From positions 186,001-250,000 of the forward strand of contig NZ_JAGOBJ010000009.1 of NCBI RefSeq assembly GCF_017983445.1: a DNA stretch of 64,000 nt, given 5' to 3'. Under the pieces are notes generated by a model that worked only from the letters and a program-made list of their open reading frames with translations, made no database searches and had not been told where the DNA came from. Source of the DNA: Halomonas sp. GTDB lineage: Bacteria; Pseudomonadota; Gammaproteobacteria; Pseudomonadales; Halomonadaceae. Shown piece after piece: positions 8,634 to 18,629 of the stretch. Every line of letters starts with the position of its first letter. The stretch's first letter is position 1. The translations under genes and the position numbers were made by a program.

Positions 8634-9509
8634 ATGCAGCAACCCGACGTAACCGCTTATCACTTATTGCATGAGCTTGATGATCGATTTGACCATCTAG
8701 TTGATGCTATCGAGGTAGCCTTGAGCCTTTACGAACGGCAGCGCCCAGCTACGTGGGTTCTGCATCAGTCGACCGTCGATTCCGACTGGCTGCGTCACGC
8801 GCTGCTAGATATGTGGCATCAGGAAGGCCAAGATGGGCGGGAGACACGTAATTACGTAGGGGTGGTTGCCGCTGATGAACCGCTTATCGAAGCCGTTGGC
8901 GTTATTAATCATGCTAAAACGGCGATTAGCGAGTTAATCCAAAAAATAAAAGCGCTCTCTCCAAAAGCGTTTGGAGAAATCAAACACCGCCTACCGCAGC
9001 GTCATCCCCACGTGGACAATGTACTGCAGCGCAGCGGCTTTGCCAGGCTGCATCTTAAGCAATGTTGGCGACATCTACCCATCGCTGAAACGCCCGTCTC
9101 ACGTATACGTCTTGCCTGGTACAGCAGTGGTCGTTCGATCAAACGACTGAGCGTCCAGGAGGCGGAACGCAAACTGATGCAGCTGGACACACAAGCACCA
9201 CACATACGTATTCAGTTGCGTAAGCTGGCCGCTCTTCCGAGCAGTGAGGTATTGGCACAGGTGCAAGCCCAAGCACCTTTAATGCGAGCCAACCTCTTTT
9301 TTACCGAACCTCTGCTTGATGGACATTCGCGACGAGCTCTTAATATAGCCATGCCACTATTTGTCCCCGCTCCTGAGCAGCGTCTACCCCACGTTAACTC
9401 GCCGCCCTTGCAGCCACCTCTAGAGCGCACACGCGCTAGAAGACGTGATGAAAAGCTTGAGCACGATCCATACCTGCCTAGCTTGCGTATTTATCGCTAC
9501 CGTCAGTAA
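8634..9509 (+). CDS. tus: Tus-like replication terminus site-binding protein
   Basis: A 291-aa basic protein that by eye aligns along its length with E. coli Tus (309 aa), the Ter-site binder that blocks replisomes from one side. Shared landmarks are the INHAKTAISELI helix (Tus HINKLKTTFEHI), IRLAWYSSGRSIKRLS (Tus LRFGWANKHIIKNLH), the RKLAALPSS turn (Tus IAALPQN), the strand before an ..NIAMPLF.. stretch (Tus TPLIALI), and a C-terminal LPSLRIYRYRQ (Tus IPRLHLYVAD). Identity is modest, so Ter recognition is inferred. It lies 33 bases after yacG. No E. coli-type Ter core was found in this window. Confidence 0.72.
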   Translation: MQQPDVTAYHLLHELDDRFDHLVDAIEVALSLYERQRPATWVLHQSTVDSDWLRHALLDMWHQEGQDGRETRNYVGVVAADEPLIEAVGVINHAKTAISELIQKIKALSPKAFGEIKHRLPQRHPHVDNVLQRSGFARLHLKQCWRHLPIAETPVSRIRLAWYSSGRSIKRLSVQEAERKLMQLDTQAPHIRIQLRKLAALPSSEVLAQVQAQAPLMRANLFFTEPLLDGHSRRALNIAMPLFVPAPEQRLPHVNSPPLQPPLERTRARRRDEKLEHDPYLPSLRIYRYRQ

Positions 9510-9510
9510 G

Positions 9511-9545
9511 GCCTGTTGACGGTTAACGATGAGCCATCAACAGGC
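9511..9545. terminator. Inverted repeat between convergent genes
   Basis: A perfect 9-bp inverted repeat (GCCTGTTGA with TCAACAGGC, 17-base loop) starts right after the tus-like stop codon and ends 11 bases before the stop of the convergent gene. There is no real T run, so it may be a weak bidirectional terminator or simply protect 3' ends. Confidence 0.5.
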
Positions 9546-9556
9546 ATATATAAGGG

Positions 9557-9895
9557 TTAAGGCGCAGAAATAGCCGGTGCTTGTTCTTGCGGCCAGAGGT
9601 CATATTCCAACAAGGTTGAAATCAGTTCATTCAATGCCTGGTCTGATTGGTCGTATTCGTTCATTAACGCTTTCAATTGCTGCTCGAACAAACGATCCCT
9701 TACCTGTAGCTGTTCATCTGCGTCGTCTTTTTCTAACGCAGCCAAAGAGCGTACCGGGGGTCCTGTAGGAATATCAAAGCCACTATCAGGATCTTCCAAC
9801 TGACGTAATGCCTGCGCAAATGCATCATCCAACTCACGAAACTTGCGCAGTTTGTCACGTTCATCCAACTGTTTTGGAGCTTTGTGATATTTCAT
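9557..9895 (-). CDS. Hypothetical protein, 112 aa, helical and acidic
   Basis: No family recognised. The product starts with a basic segment (MKYHKAPKQLDERDKLRKF), continues with Leu/Glu/Asp-rich stretches predicted to be helical (..DDAFAQALRQLEDPDSG.. and ..LFEQQLKALMNEYDQSDQALNEL..) and ends in a Pro/Ala tail. It has no cysteine, signal peptide or membrane segment. Codon use looks like that of its neighbours, which supports a real gene. It converges on the tus-like gene and its upstream side faces the 1-kb gene-free region. Confidence 0.6.
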   Translation of the reverse strand: MKYHKAPKQLDERDKLRKFRELDDAFAQALRQLEDPDSGFDIPTGPPVRSLAALEKDDADEQLQVRDRLFEQQLKALMNEYDQSDQALNELISTLLEYDLWPQEQAPAISAP

Positions 9896-10237
9896 TGATG
9901 TTTCATTTACACCTTACTTGAAATGGTCGAAGCACCTGTCAGGCAGGTATTTTCCACAAGTTGTGCTCAATTGCGTAAAGTTAATCGAACAATTAGTCTC
10001 TGTTTGATGCAAGACAACCAATAAATTGTGATAACTCGCAGGTCTATCAATTTAGCTCTCTCAGTGAAAGCTCGCTGATGCCGATAAATGCACATGAACT
10101 AGCAAAGAACGCAAAAAAACATGCAGCTACACTATCTAAGAATAGATAGGTAATCATATACTGACCCGCCAGCAATCCCATGACCCGTCAGAAAATCATT
10201 GAAAGCTGATAGCAGACACCGAACACGCACCTAAAAC

Positions 10238-10282
10238 AGCCAGACACTGCTCAACTTACTAGTACGGACTAAAAGTCTGGCT
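10238..10282. repeat. Inverted repeat in gene-free region
   Basis: AGCCAGAC at 10238-10245 is the exact reverse complement of GTCTGGCT at 10275-10282, with a 29-base loop. There is no T run. It may be structural or a remnant of a mobile-element end. Confidence 0.4.
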
Positions 10283-10320
10283 GCAAGAAAATACGCTGAT
10301 TAAACTACCCAGCCAGCAGT

Positions 10321-10774
10321 AACGGCTTTGCGAACCGTTTAATGTATCCAGCATCGCGGCGAGTCATCAGCGTTATCAACACAGAGCATAGTTCACAATC
10401 GAACGACTCTCAATCATGTAGCAATGGATATCAAAGCATACAGACTAAGGCAGGTATATCAAATATCTGATCAACCAGCTGTACAAAAAATCCTGGCCAA
10501 TTAGTCGACAGGCTATACGCTGGCTGAAGAAGCCAAGCACTGTCACTCACCTTTCCATAGTGATCTGACAACACCAGAACATATGCAGCCCGGAGTAATT
10601 CGAGATCGCCTATCTGCGAAACACTAAGGGAGTATACCTTGAAAAGACCTACATTGCTGGCCTGCCTGTATTAACCCTTGGCTAATGCAGGTTGAGCATC
10701 TTACCCAGTTTACTCAATCATCAATACGGTAAAATCAGTTCTGATTACTCCACAAAAGCACAACGGCTTTGCGA
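10321..10774 (+). repeat. Direct repeat AACGGCTTTGCGA, two copies
   Basis: The 13-base word AACGGCTTTGCGA occurs at 10321-10333 and again at 10762-10774, in the same orientation, 441 bases apart, both inside the gene-free region. The flanks do not match beyond the word. Confidence 0.6.
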
Positions 10775-10919
10775 TATCTTAACCACCTGAATTAATAGCT
10801 TCACTGGTTTATTAGACCCTATTAGTGACTGGTTTTCTCGTTGTTAAAAGCTTTTTGGGAATTTGACCAGCGGTAATACAAAAACGGCATTTCTTGGTAG
10901 AAATGCCGATCATTACTAT

Positions 10920-11297
10920 TTAGTCTTCCATGCTTTCCAGCCAAGACTCAACAGTTTCATCACCGTATTCGTCTTTCCAGCTACGCAAACCTTTATGGTT
11001 ACCGCCGCGAGTTTCAATTACTTCACCCGTTTTTGGGTTTTTGTAAATTTTTAGACGGCGCTTACGGCGATTTGCATTATTACCAGTAACAGCTTTCGTG
11101 CCACGCTGATCGTTCGCGGGGTCTAAAAGCGCAATAACATCTGCAGGACGCTTACCAAACTCGTTCATCAACGCTTCAAGCTTAGCCTTGAATTCCAACT
11201 CGCTTTTTAAACGCTGATCGCCTTCGAGACGCTGCAAGTCTTCTTGAAGCTGCTTAAGTTGCTGCTCTTTTTGAATATATTCATTTAAAAGTGACAT
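10920..11297 (-). CDS. mvaT: MvaT/MvaU-type H-NS family xenogeneic silencer
   Basis: A nucleoid protein of the Pseudomonas MvaT group that coats AT-rich DNA and silences acquired genes. The 125-aa protein has an N-terminal coiled-coil oligomerisation region (residues 1-60, MSLLNEYIQKEQQLKQLQ..). The C-terminal DNA-binding domain carries KIYKNPKTGEVIETRGGNHK (about 82-101) and DETVESWLE, closely matching MvaT. ATG 11297 is preceded by AAGGA. The gene has its own AT-rich upstream region (11298-11537), a typical setting for autoregulation (inference). Its position next to rpsA, where ihfB is usual, is odd. Confidence 0.92.
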   Translation of the reverse strand: MSLLNEYIQKEQQLKQLQEDLQRLEGDQRLKSELEFKAKLEALMNEFGKRPADVIALLDPANDQRGTKAVTGNNANRRKRRLKIYKNPKTGEVIETRGGNHKGLRSWKDEYGDETVESWLESMED

Positions 11298-11537
11298 GGG
11301 GGAGTCCTTATACTTCAGGTTTATCTACTAGATATTGAATTGACCTACTCAATATCCATTAGTTCAGAATGCGCGCTCATTATTACGTTAAAACTACACT
11401 TTGACAATAGTCTAGCCGGTTTTCATTTGGCTACTAATATTTTTTTAAGTGTTTAATGTACTTTTATAAACATTTAAATATTTGATTAGCGCCAATCAAA
11501 TAAAACAATACCACTAGAGGACAGTAAACTCACATAC

Positions 11538-11563
11538 AAAAAAACGCCGCCCATAGGGCGGCG
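11538..11563 (-). terminator. rpsA terminator
   Basis: A perfect 8-bp GC stem (CGCCGCCC 11545-11552 with GGGCGGCG 11556-11563), a 3-base loop and a run of seven A on the plus strand (T on the transcript) form a strong terminator about 27 bases after the rpsA stop. It indicates that the supraoperon ends with rpsA here. Confidence 0.92.
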
Positions 11564-11589
11564 CTTCTTAGAACCAGCGACTAAATAGC

Positions 11590-13266
11590 TTAGTCTTGGC
11601 CCATCTGCTGCTTGATCAGATCACCGATAGTGGTCGGACCACCAGCTTCGGGCTCTTGATCACGCAGTTTCTTCAGGTTCTGACGAGTATCGTCTTGCTC
11701 TTTCGCTTTGATCGACAGATTGATCTGACGGCTCTTGCGATCAACATTGATGATACGCGCTTCAACGCTGTCGCCTTCGTTCAGTACATTGCGCGCGTCT
11801 TCAACACGGTCAGCACTGATTTCAGAGGCTTTGAGGATGGCAATAACATCGGTTGCCAGCTCAACGTGTGCTTCTTTAGCATCTACTTCAACAATACGGC
11901 CAGTCACAATGCTGCCCTTATCGTTAACAGATAAGTATTCAGCAACAGGATCGGAATCCATTTGCTTGATACCTAAAGAGATGCGCTCACGCTCAGGATC
12001 GATAGACAGAATAACGGCTTCGGCTTCATCACCTTTCTTGAAGTTACGAACCGCTTCTTCGCCAGTCTCTGTCCAGGAAATGTCGGACAGGTGAACCAGA
12101 CCATCGATACCGCCTTCAAGGCCGATGAAGATACCGAAGTCAGTGATTGACTTGATGGTACCTGAAACACGGTCGCCCTTGTTGTATTCAGCGTTGAACG
12201 TTTCCCACGGGTTAGCAGTGCACTGCTTGATACCCAGAGAAATACGACGACGCTCTTCATCGATATCCAACACCATGACGTCAACATCATCGCCCACTTG
12301 GACAACTTTAGACGGATGGATGTTTTTGTTGGTCCAATCCATTTCAGAAACGTGAACCAGACCTTCAACGCCCTCTTCCAGCTCAGCAAAGCAGCCGTAA
12401 TCGGTCAGATTAGTGACCACAGCATGTACTTTGGTGCCTTCCGGGTAACGCTGTTTAATGTTGACCCACGGATCTTCGCCCAATTGCTTCAGACCAAGTG
12501 AAACACGGTTACGCTCGCGGTCAAACTTAAGCACTTTAACGTTGATTTCGTCGCCAACAGCAACGATTTCAGACGGATGCTTGATACGTTTCCACGCCAT
12601 ATCGGTGATATGCAGCAGGCCGTCAACACCACCCAGATCTACGAACGCGCCGTAATCTGTCAGGTTCTTAACGATACCTTTAATCTGCTGGCCTTCCTGA
12701 AGCGTTGCCAGTAGCGCTTCGCGCTCGGCACTGTTTTCAGCTTCAAGAACGGCACGACGAGAAACAACAACGTTATTACGCTTCGGATCGAGCTTGATGA
12801 CTTTAAAGTCCAGCTCTTTGTTTTCCAAATGCGCAGTATCGCGAACCGGACGTACGTCGACCAAAGAACCCGGCAGGAAGGCACGGATAGAGTCGACGTC
12901 GACAGTGAAGCCGCCTTTGACTTTACCGTTGATCACGCCTTTGATGATTTCGTCTTTCTCGAAGGCGGCTTCCAGAATCTTCCAAGCTTCTGCGCGCTTG
13001 GCTTTTTCACGGGACAGACGCGTTTCACCGAAGCCATCTTCTACAGCTTCCAGTGCAACGTGAACGTCGTCACCGATAGCGATGTTTAATTCGCCATTTT
13101 CATCGCGGAATTGTGCCGCCGGGATTTGGCCTTCGGATTTCAGACCAGCATTGACGGTAACCCAGTCGCCATCGATGTCGACAACTTGAGCCGCGACGAT
13201 AGCGCCTGGCTCCATGTTAATGTCGTTAAGGGACTGTTCAAAAAGTTCAGCAAAGCTTTCGCTCAT
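11590..13266 (-). CDS. rpsA: 30S ribosomal protein S1
   Basis: Essential RNA-binding protein that helps the small subunit bind mRNAs. The 558 aa are the usual length, with six S1 (OB-fold) repeats; repeats 3 to 6 carry the recurring pattern of KGxxxxxTDYGxFxxLxGxxGLxHxSDxxW followed by VxVLxxDxERxRxSLGxKQ. Residues 1-25 form the ribosome-anchoring start ([15 protein letters not shown]). It lies 195 bases after cmk on the same strand and ends at a strong terminator. Long open frames on the opposite strand here are shadows of its codon bias. Confidence 0.98.
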   Translation of the reverse strand: MSESFAELFEQSLNDINMEPGAIVAAQVVDIDGDWVTVNAGLKSEGQIPAAQFRDENGELNIAIGDDVHVALEAVEDGFGETRLSREKAKRAEAWKILEAAFEKDEIIKGVINGKVKGGFTVDVDSIRAFLPGSLVDVRPVRDTAHLENKELDFKVIKLDPKRNNVVVSRRAVLEAENSAEREALLATLQEGQQIKGIVKNLTDYGAFVDLGGVDGLLHITDMAWKRIKHPSEIVAVGDEINVKVLKFDRERNRVSLGLKQLGEDPWVNIKQRYPEGTKVHAVVTNLTDYGCFAELEEGVEGLVHVSEMDWTNKNIHPSKVVQVGDDVDVMVLDIDEERRRISLGIKQCTANPWETFNAEYNKGDRVSGTIKSITDFGIFIGLEGGIDGLVHLSDISWTETGEEAVRNFKKGDEAEAVILSIDPERERISLGIKQMDSDPVAEYLSVNDKGSIVTGRIVEVDAKEAHVELATDVIAILKASEISADRVEDARNVLNEGDSVEARIINVDRKSRQINLSIKAKEQDDTRQNLKKLRDQEPEAGGPTTIGDLIKQQMGQD

Positions 13267-13461
13267 GGTTTTCCTACGTGATCAACGTTGTTGAGGCATA
13301 AATGCCTTCTCCGTACCACCAGCGAGTACGGGCCTAATGTCACTCTGCTTTTGGAGGTGTTAACGCTGGTTAGACCTGACCGGGCTCACTGATATGAACG
13401 ATCATATGAACTGCCGCCCTGCCACGTCGTGACACCTTTCCAAAAACGCCGCAAGGGAGAA

Positions 13462-14151
13462 TCAATTGCCGGATGCTAACCCTTCTTGGGTAAGCAATTC
13501 CGTCAACCGTTCAACCACTTCCGGTATGCTCAGGCGCGTGGTATCAAGCATAATGGCATCATCTGCCGGCTTGAGAGGTGCCACGCTGCGCTGCGTATCG
13601 CGCGCATCGCGTGCCTGAATCTCCTTCAAAAGACTCGAAAGACTAGCATCCATGCCCGCTTCCTGCAACTGAAGATGGCGGCGGCGCGCGCGTTCTTCAG
13701 CACTAGCGGTTAGAAATATCTTGAGTGGCGCATCCGTGAATACCACGGTTCCCATATCACGGCCATCGGCCACGAGCCCTGGCGCCTGCTGAAAATCCCT
13801 CTGGCGCTGCAATAAAGCAGCGCGAACGGCGGGCAGCGCAGCCACTTGTGAAGCCAACTCGCCGGTCTGTTCGGTCCGGATCGACTGACTTACATCATCG
13901 CCTTCAAGAAGCGTGCGGGGCTTGCCGTTTTCTATGGGGAATGCCACATCAAGTGATTCGGCTAATGCAGCAACCGCTTTTTCGTCATCAAGTGCGATGC
14001 CGTGCTTAACCGCTGCGGTAGCTGTTAGCCTATAAAGCGCCCCGCTATCCAGCAAGTGCCAGCCCAAACGTTCGGCAACCAAACTGCTAATGGTTCCCTT
14101 GCCTGCCCCACCGGGTCCATCGATGGCCAGAACAGGGATACGCTTAGTCAT
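13462..14151 (-). CDS. cmk: Cytidylate kinase
   Basis: Phosphorylates CMP and dCMP to the diphosphates. The 229-aa protein has the P-loop [12 protein letters not shown] (residues 10-21), the [10 protein letters not shown] substrate motif (36-45), [12 protein letters not shown] and the RxxRR lid (..[12 protein letters not shown]..). Its start overlaps the end of tyrA-aroA by 8 bases, so translation is probably coupled. The order aroA-cmk-rpsA is conserved in gammaproteobacteria. Confidence 0.96.
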   Translation of the reverse strand: MTKRIPVLAIDGPGGAGKGTISSLVAERLGWHLLDSGALYRLTATAAVKHGIALDDEKAVAALAESLDVAFPIENGKPRTLLEGDDVSQSIRTEQTGELASQVAALPAVRAALLQRQRDFQQAPGLVADGRDMGTVVFTDAPLKIFLTASAEERARRRHLQLQEAGMDASLSSLLKEIQARDARDTQRSVAPLKPADDAIMLDTTRLSIPEVVERLTELLTQEGLASGN

Positions 14152-16432
14152 GCTGCCCCTCCGCGTTAACCTTCATGCCAATTTTATTAGCCAGTTCAAC
14201 GAAGCTGGGGAATGACGTTGCCACATTGGCGCAGTCATCAATGATAATGTCGTCACTAGCCCGCAATGAAGCAATCGCAAACGCCATGGCGATGCGGTGA
14301 TCACCTAAGCTATCGATACGTCCACCGCCGTAGCTTGGCACTTGTGCATCAGCGTTACCCAGGATATCGATACCATCCTCAACTACCGTATGTTCAACGC
14401 CTAAAATTGCCAACCCATCGGCCATGGCCTGAATACGATCAGACTCTTTAACGCGGAGTTCTTCAGCACCACGCAAGCGCGTTATACCTTGGGCGTTAGC
14501 GGCGGCTATAAATAGCGCAGGGAATTCATCAATCGCAAGCGGCACTTGATCGACCGGAATATCGACACCTTTCAACGGCGCATATCGAATGCGAATATCA
14601 GCCACCGGCTCACCGCCCACTTCAGCTTCGTTAAGAAGCTCAAGGTTGGCGCCCATCAGCGTAAGAATATTGATGACGCCAATGCGGGTAGGATTAATGC
14701 CTACATGCTCAAGGGTGATATCGGCCCCTGGCGTAATCGCAGCGGCTACCATAAAGAATGTCGCCGATGAAATATCCGAGGGTACGTCAATTGGGCCGGC
14801 GCTTAAGGCTCCACCACCCTGCAACCAGCAGGTGTCCCCTTCGCGTGACACTAAATAGCCAAACCCATTAAGCATACGCTCAGTATGATCACGCGTTGGC
14901 GCTGGTTCGCGCACGCGGGTTTCACCTTCAGCATAAAGCCCTGCCAACAGCAGGCATGATTTCACCTGGGCGCTAGCCATGGGCATGTCGTAGAAAATGC
15001 CTTTAAGCGCCGCGCCACCTTTAATTTTTAATGGCGGACGACCACCCTCAGCAGTCTCAATAGCAGCACCCATCAAGCGCAGCGGATCAGCCACACGCGC
15101 CATAGGGCGCTTGGTTAATGACTCATCACCAGTAAGCTCACTATCAAATGCCTGCCCGGCCAAAAGCCCCGCGAACAGCCGCATGGCGGTTCCAGAGTTA
15201 CCTACATAAATGGGTCCGGCCGGCGCTTTAAGGCCCTTCATTCCCACACCGTGAATCGTTACACGCCCCTGATGCGGGCCTTCGATTGCCACACCCATTT
15301 CACGAAAGGCCTGCAGCGTGGCCAGGCTATCTTCACCTTCAAGAAACCCCTTGACCTCAGTCACGCCCTCGGCAAGGGCTCCCAGCATAATAGAACGGTG
15401 CGACATGGATTTATCGCCCGGAACACGTAAATGGCCTTGAGCCTGGCCACCTGGCCGTACTCGATAAGTTACCTTACCTTGTGGTTGCATATTATATTCC
15501 GCTTGGTAGCTGGTTTTATTCAATAACGTATCAAAGTAATGCCGTGCGTGACTGGCGCGATCAAAAGTCGCAATAAGAGCATCACTATCGCCCTGCTCAA
15601 TCGCTTGGCGCAGCCGGGCAAGACCTGCTTCAAAATCGTCCAGCGACGCCAGCACCGCATCGCGGTTAGCTGTAAAAATATCCCGCCACATCACCGGGTC
15701 GCTGCCGGCGATACGCGTAAAATCGCGAAAACCTCCGGCAGCGTATCGAAATATCTCAAGACGCTCGTCCTGGCGGGCAAGCGTATCAACCAATGAAAAT
15801 GCTAACAAATGGGGTAAATGGCTGGTCCGCGCCAACACCTGATCGTGGCGCTCAACGCCCATCTCCAGCACATTGGCGCCGCAGGCTTGCCACAGCGTGC
15901 GCACACGCCTTAAAGCATCTGGATCAACATCCGGCTCAGGAGTCAAAATGACGTTGTGATGAACATAAAGCTTTGGATTAGCCGCGGCCACACCGCTCTT
16001 TTCTGATCCTGCGATAGGATGCCCCAAAACCATATTGGGTGGCACGCAACCAAATACACGCGCCGCGCAGTCACGAATGGTCGCCTTCGTACTGCCCACA
16101 TCCGTTAGCACCACGTTGTCAGCAGCATGAGGGAGTAGGTCTGAAAGCGACGCCATCACCGACTCCATTGCAAGCACAGGCACCGCGATAACGATCATGC
16201 TGGCACCTGCCACTTGATCACCAAGCGCCACGCCACCGGCATCGATTAACCCCATATCGATACCGCGGGCAATTTCATCTTCACTTGGATCACAAGCCGT
16301 GATCACGCCCTTGAATCCTGAGGCGCGCAAGGCCGCCGCCAAGGATCCACCAATCAAGCCCAAGCCAACGATTAGCAGGCGCTGCTCGTAGCAAGTAGGC
16401 ATACCATTAATCGGTGATACGATAGCCGTCAC
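14144..16432 (-). CDS. tyrA-aroA: Fused prephenate dehydrogenase / EPSP synthase (TyrA-AroA)
   Basis: One 762-aa polypeptide carries two aromatic-pathway enzymes. Residues about 15-305 are the NAD-dependent cyclohexadienyl/prephenate dehydrogenase, with dinucleotide fold [14 protein letters not shown], the GSTK segment and [10 protein letters not shown]. Residues about 320-755 are 5-enolpyruvylshikimate-3-phosphate synthase, with [31 protein letters not shown] and the [12 protein letters not shown] motif. The fusion is known in Pseudomonas and Halomonadaceae. It overlaps pheA by 4 bases and cmk by 8 bases, so it is part of a tightly packed operon. Confidence 0.97.
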   Translation of the reverse strand: MTAIVSPINGMPTCYEQRLLIVGLGLIGGSLAAALRASGFKGVITACDPSEDEIARGIDMGLIDAGGVALGDQVAGASMIVIAVPVLAMESVMASLSDLLPHAADNVVLTDVGSTKATIRDCAARVFGCVPPNMVLGHPIAGSEKSGVAAANPKLYVHHNVILTPEPDVDPDALRRVRTLWQACGANVLEMGVERHDQVLARTSHLPHLLAFSLVDTLARQDERLEIFRYAAGGFRDFTRIAGSDPVMWRDIFTANRDAVLASLDDFEAGLARLRQAIEQGDSDALIATFDRASHARHYFDTLLNKTSYQAEYNMQPQGKVTYRVRPGGQAQGHLRVPGDKSMSHRSIMLGALAEGVTEVKGFLEGEDSLATLQAFREMGVAIEGPHQGRVTIHGVGMKGLKAPAGPIYVGNSGTAMRLFAGLLAGQAFDSELTGDESLTKRPMARVADPLRLMGAAIETAEGGRPPLKIKGGAALKGIFYDMPMASAQVKSCLLLAGLYAEGETRVREPAPTRDHTERMLNGFGYLVSREGDTCWLQGGGALSAGPIDVPSDISSATFFMVAAAITPGADITLEHVGINPTRIGVINILTLMGANLELLNEAEVGGEPVADIRIRYAPLKGVDIPVDQVPLAIDEFPALFIAAANAQGITRLRGAEELRVKESDRIQAMADGLAILGVEHTVVEDGIDILGNADAQVPSYGGGRIDSLGDHRIAMAFAIASLRASDDIIIDDCANVATSFPSFVELANKIGMKVNAEGQHD

Positions 16433-17520
16433 AGCACGCCCTGCGGATAAGAGCCCAAAACGCGTAACTCAGAGGCACGCAGCCTGACTTCTTCCAACAC
16501 GGCAGCCACGCGAGGCTCATCAGCATGGCCTTTAAAATCGATGAAAAATACGTAATTCCAGACACCGCTGCGTGACGGGCGCGTTTCAATACGCGTTAAA
16601 TCGATTTTATGACGATGGAAAGGCTCTAGCAGATCATGCAGCGCGCCGGGCAAGTTACGCATGGCCACCACAACCGACGTTTTATCGTCCCCCGCCATGG
16701 GCACCTGCTGATTGCCGATAATTAAAAACCGGGTCGAATTATCCGGCCGATCTTCAATTTTATCGGCAATACGCTCAAGCCCGTAAAGCTTTGCGGCCAT
16801 ATCACCGGCGATTGCCGCGCTATGCCATTCGGTTTTTACCAGTTTGGCCGCTTCAGCATTAGACGACACCGGTACACGTTCTGCGTGCGGGTAATGCGCA
16901 TCCAACCACTTGCGGCACTGTCCAAACGATTGGGGATGGGAATAGATACGCGATATCTTATCGCGCCGCGTCGTATCACTAATCAACAGGTGATGGTGAA
17001 TACGTAATACGACCTCGCCACAAATATGAATAGAAGAATCCATAAAAGTATCGAGCGTATGGTTCACCACGCCTTCCGTCGAGTTCTCGACGGGTACAAC
17101 GCCATAGTTGACGGCACCAGCCTCTACTTCACGAAAGACTTCATCAATGGCCGCCATGGGCAGGCTAATGGCGCTCCCGCCAAAGTGCTTTAACGCAGCC
17201 TGTTGAGTAAAGGTACCCTCAGGCCCCAGATAAGCCACTTTAACGGGTTGTTCAAGAGCCAGACACGCCGACATGATTTCGCGAAACAGCCGCGCCATCT
17301 CTTCAGAATCAAGCGGCCCCTGGTTTAGCGCCATAATACGGCGCAATACCTGCGCTTCGCGCTCAGGACGATAAAATACCGCATTTTTGTCTTGAGCAAG
17401 CTTAACGTGAGCTACTTTCTGGGCGCAGTCAGCACGCTCACTGATCAGGCGTAAAATATCGCCATCCAGTTGATCAATACGCTGTCGCAGCTCGTCCAAA
17501 TCGACCGGCGTGTCGGACAT
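16429..17520 (-). CDS. pheA: Bifunctional chorismate mutase / prephenate dehydratase
   Basis: Makes phenylpyruvate from chorismate via prephenate. The 363-aa protein has an AroQ-type chorismate mutase (residues 1-90, LDELRQRIDQLDGDILRLISERA), a prephenate dehydratase domain (about 95-270, YLGPEGTFTQQAAL and the NSTEGVVNHTLD signature) and a C-terminal ACT domain (about 280-360) with the IETRPSRSG phenylalanine-sensing motif. Feedback inhibition by Phe is expected. It lies 5 bases after serC and overlaps the start of tyrA-aroA by 4 bases. The hisC gene found between pheA and tyrA in Pseudomonas is absent. Confidence 0.97.
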   Translation of the reverse strand: MSDTPVDLDELRQRIDQLDGDILRLISERADCAQKVAHVKLAQDKNAVFYRPEREAQVLRRIMALNQGPLDSEEMARLFREIMSACLALEQPVKVAYLGPEGTFTQQAALKHFGGSAISLPMAAIDEVFREVEAGAVNYGVVPVENSTEGVVNHTLDTFMDSSIHICGEVVLRIHHHLLISDTTRRDKISRIYSHPQSFGQCRKWLDAHYPHAERVPVSSNAEAAKLVKTEWHSAAIAGDMAAKLYGLERIADKIEDRPDNSTRFLIIGNQQVPMAGDDKTSVVVAMRNLPGALHDLLEPFHRHKIDLTRIETRPSRSGVWNYVFFIDFKGHADEPRVAAVLEEVRLRASELRVLGSYPQGVL

Positions 17521-17525
17521 AGTTG

Positions 17526-18629
17526 TTAGCCCCTTCGTTTTTCAAAATCTGCCATAAAAGCCACCAATGCATCGACCGCCTCTTCGGGCACTGCATTGTA
17601 TAAACTGGCGCGCATCCCTCCCACGCTGCGATGGCCTTTTAAATTCAGCAGCCCAGCCTGATCGGCTTCTTGCAAAAAGGCCTTATCCAGCGCCGAATCG
17701 GCTAGTACAAACGGCACGTTCATGCGTGAGCGGTTCTTTGCAGCAATCGGATTGCTGTAAAAGTCGCTGGCCTCAATGGCGGCATAGAGTTTGTCCGACT
17801 TACGCTGATTGATCGCATCCATGGCCGTTAGACCACCGATATCATTACGCAGCCATTCGAAGACAAGCCCAGCCAGATACCATGCATAGGTTGGCGGTGT
17901 ATTCACCATCGACCCGGCTTCCGCCAGCATTTGATAATCAAACAGCGAAGGAATGTCAGGGTTTGCACGGCCTAACAGGTCGTCGCGTACCACCACCAGC
18001 GTTAATCCCGCAGGACCTATATTCTTCTGCGCTCCGGCGTAGATAACGCCAAACTCCGAGACATCAATCGGCTTGGAGAGGATGTTGGATGACATATCGC
18101 ACACGAGCGGCACGGACTGGCCATCTTCACGAATCATATGCGGCGTGTAGTCAAACTCCAGCCCCCCAATTGTTTCATTGGAAGTGTAGTGCAGATAAGC
18201 AGCGTCTTTGCTGACACGCAGCGCATCGTGCTGAGGAACAGCAACATGCCCGTTAGGCTCGCTGCTGCCCGCCACATGACACGTATAGCCCAGCCGTTTG
18301 GCTTCGCTAAGTGCCTTTTTGCCCCAGATGCCCGTCTGGATAAAGTCAGCACTACCGCCCTGGCCCAACAGGTTCATGGGCAGCATGGCAAATTGCATGC
18401 TGGCGCCGCCTTGCAAAAACAGTACTTTATAGTTTTCGGGCACGCCGAGCAGTTGGCGAAAATCTGCCTCCGCCTTTTCGGCAATCGCGACAAACTCATC
18501 GCTACGGTGGCTCATCTCCATAACGGACAAGCCACGTCCTTGAAAGTCCACCAGCTCGCTGCGGGCTCTTTCGAGCACCGCAACTGGCAGGGCCGCTGGC
18601 CCTGCACAAAAGTTATAGTGACGTGTCAT
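17526..18629 (-). CDS. serC: Phosphoserine aminotransferase
   Basis: PLP enzyme that converts 3-phosphohydroxypyruvate to phosphoserine (serine path) and also serves pyridoxal synthesis. About 367 aa from ATG 18629, which begins [15 protein letters not shown], the family's N-terminus; a longer in-frame start upstream lies inside gyrA and is rejected. Visible motifs are [13 protein letters not shown], the GGASMQF phosphate cup and [12 protein letters not shown] with the PLP lysine. Its start overlaps the gyrA stop by 17 bases, a conserved linkage in this group. Confidence 0.96.
   Translation of the reverse strand: MTRHYNFCAGPAALPVAVLERARSELVDFQGRGLSVMEMSHRSDEFVAIAEKAEADFRQLLGVPENYKVLFLQGGASMQFAMLPMNLLGQGGSADFIQTGIWGKKALSEAKRLGYTCHVAGSSEPNGHVAVPQHDALRVSKDAAYLHYTSNETIGGLEFDYTPHMIREDGQSVPLVCDMSSNILSKPIDVSEFGVIYAGAQKNIGPAGLTLVVVRDDLLGRANPDIPSLFDYQMLAEAGSMVNTPPTYAWYLAGLVFEWLRNDIGGLTAMDAINQRKSDKLYAAIEASDFYSNPIAAKNRSRMNVPFVLADSALDKAFLQEADQAGLLNLKGHRSVGGMRASLYNAVPEEAVDALVAFMADFEKRRG

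Larger units (their letters stand above)
9896..10919. other. About 1 kb without an intact gene (possibly decayed)
   Basis: No ORF longer than about 60 codons with a start and ribosome site is seen on either strand, and stop codons are frequent in all frames. Base composition looks more AT-rich than the flanks. The region holds a 13-base direct repeat (10321 and 10762) and an 8-bp inverted repeat (10238-10282). There are also two short start-less open stretches, 10449-10565 and 10599-10682, that could be remnants of a broken gene. I cannot name a parent element. An insertion-and-decay scar, a regulatory RNA or a structural spacer near the Tus-like and MvaT genes are all possible. Confidence 0.6.

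Noticed and set aside
11596-13089. Several 60-120-codon frames opposite rpsA
   Set aside because: They are shadows of the biased codons of a highly expressed gene, with no ribosome sites.
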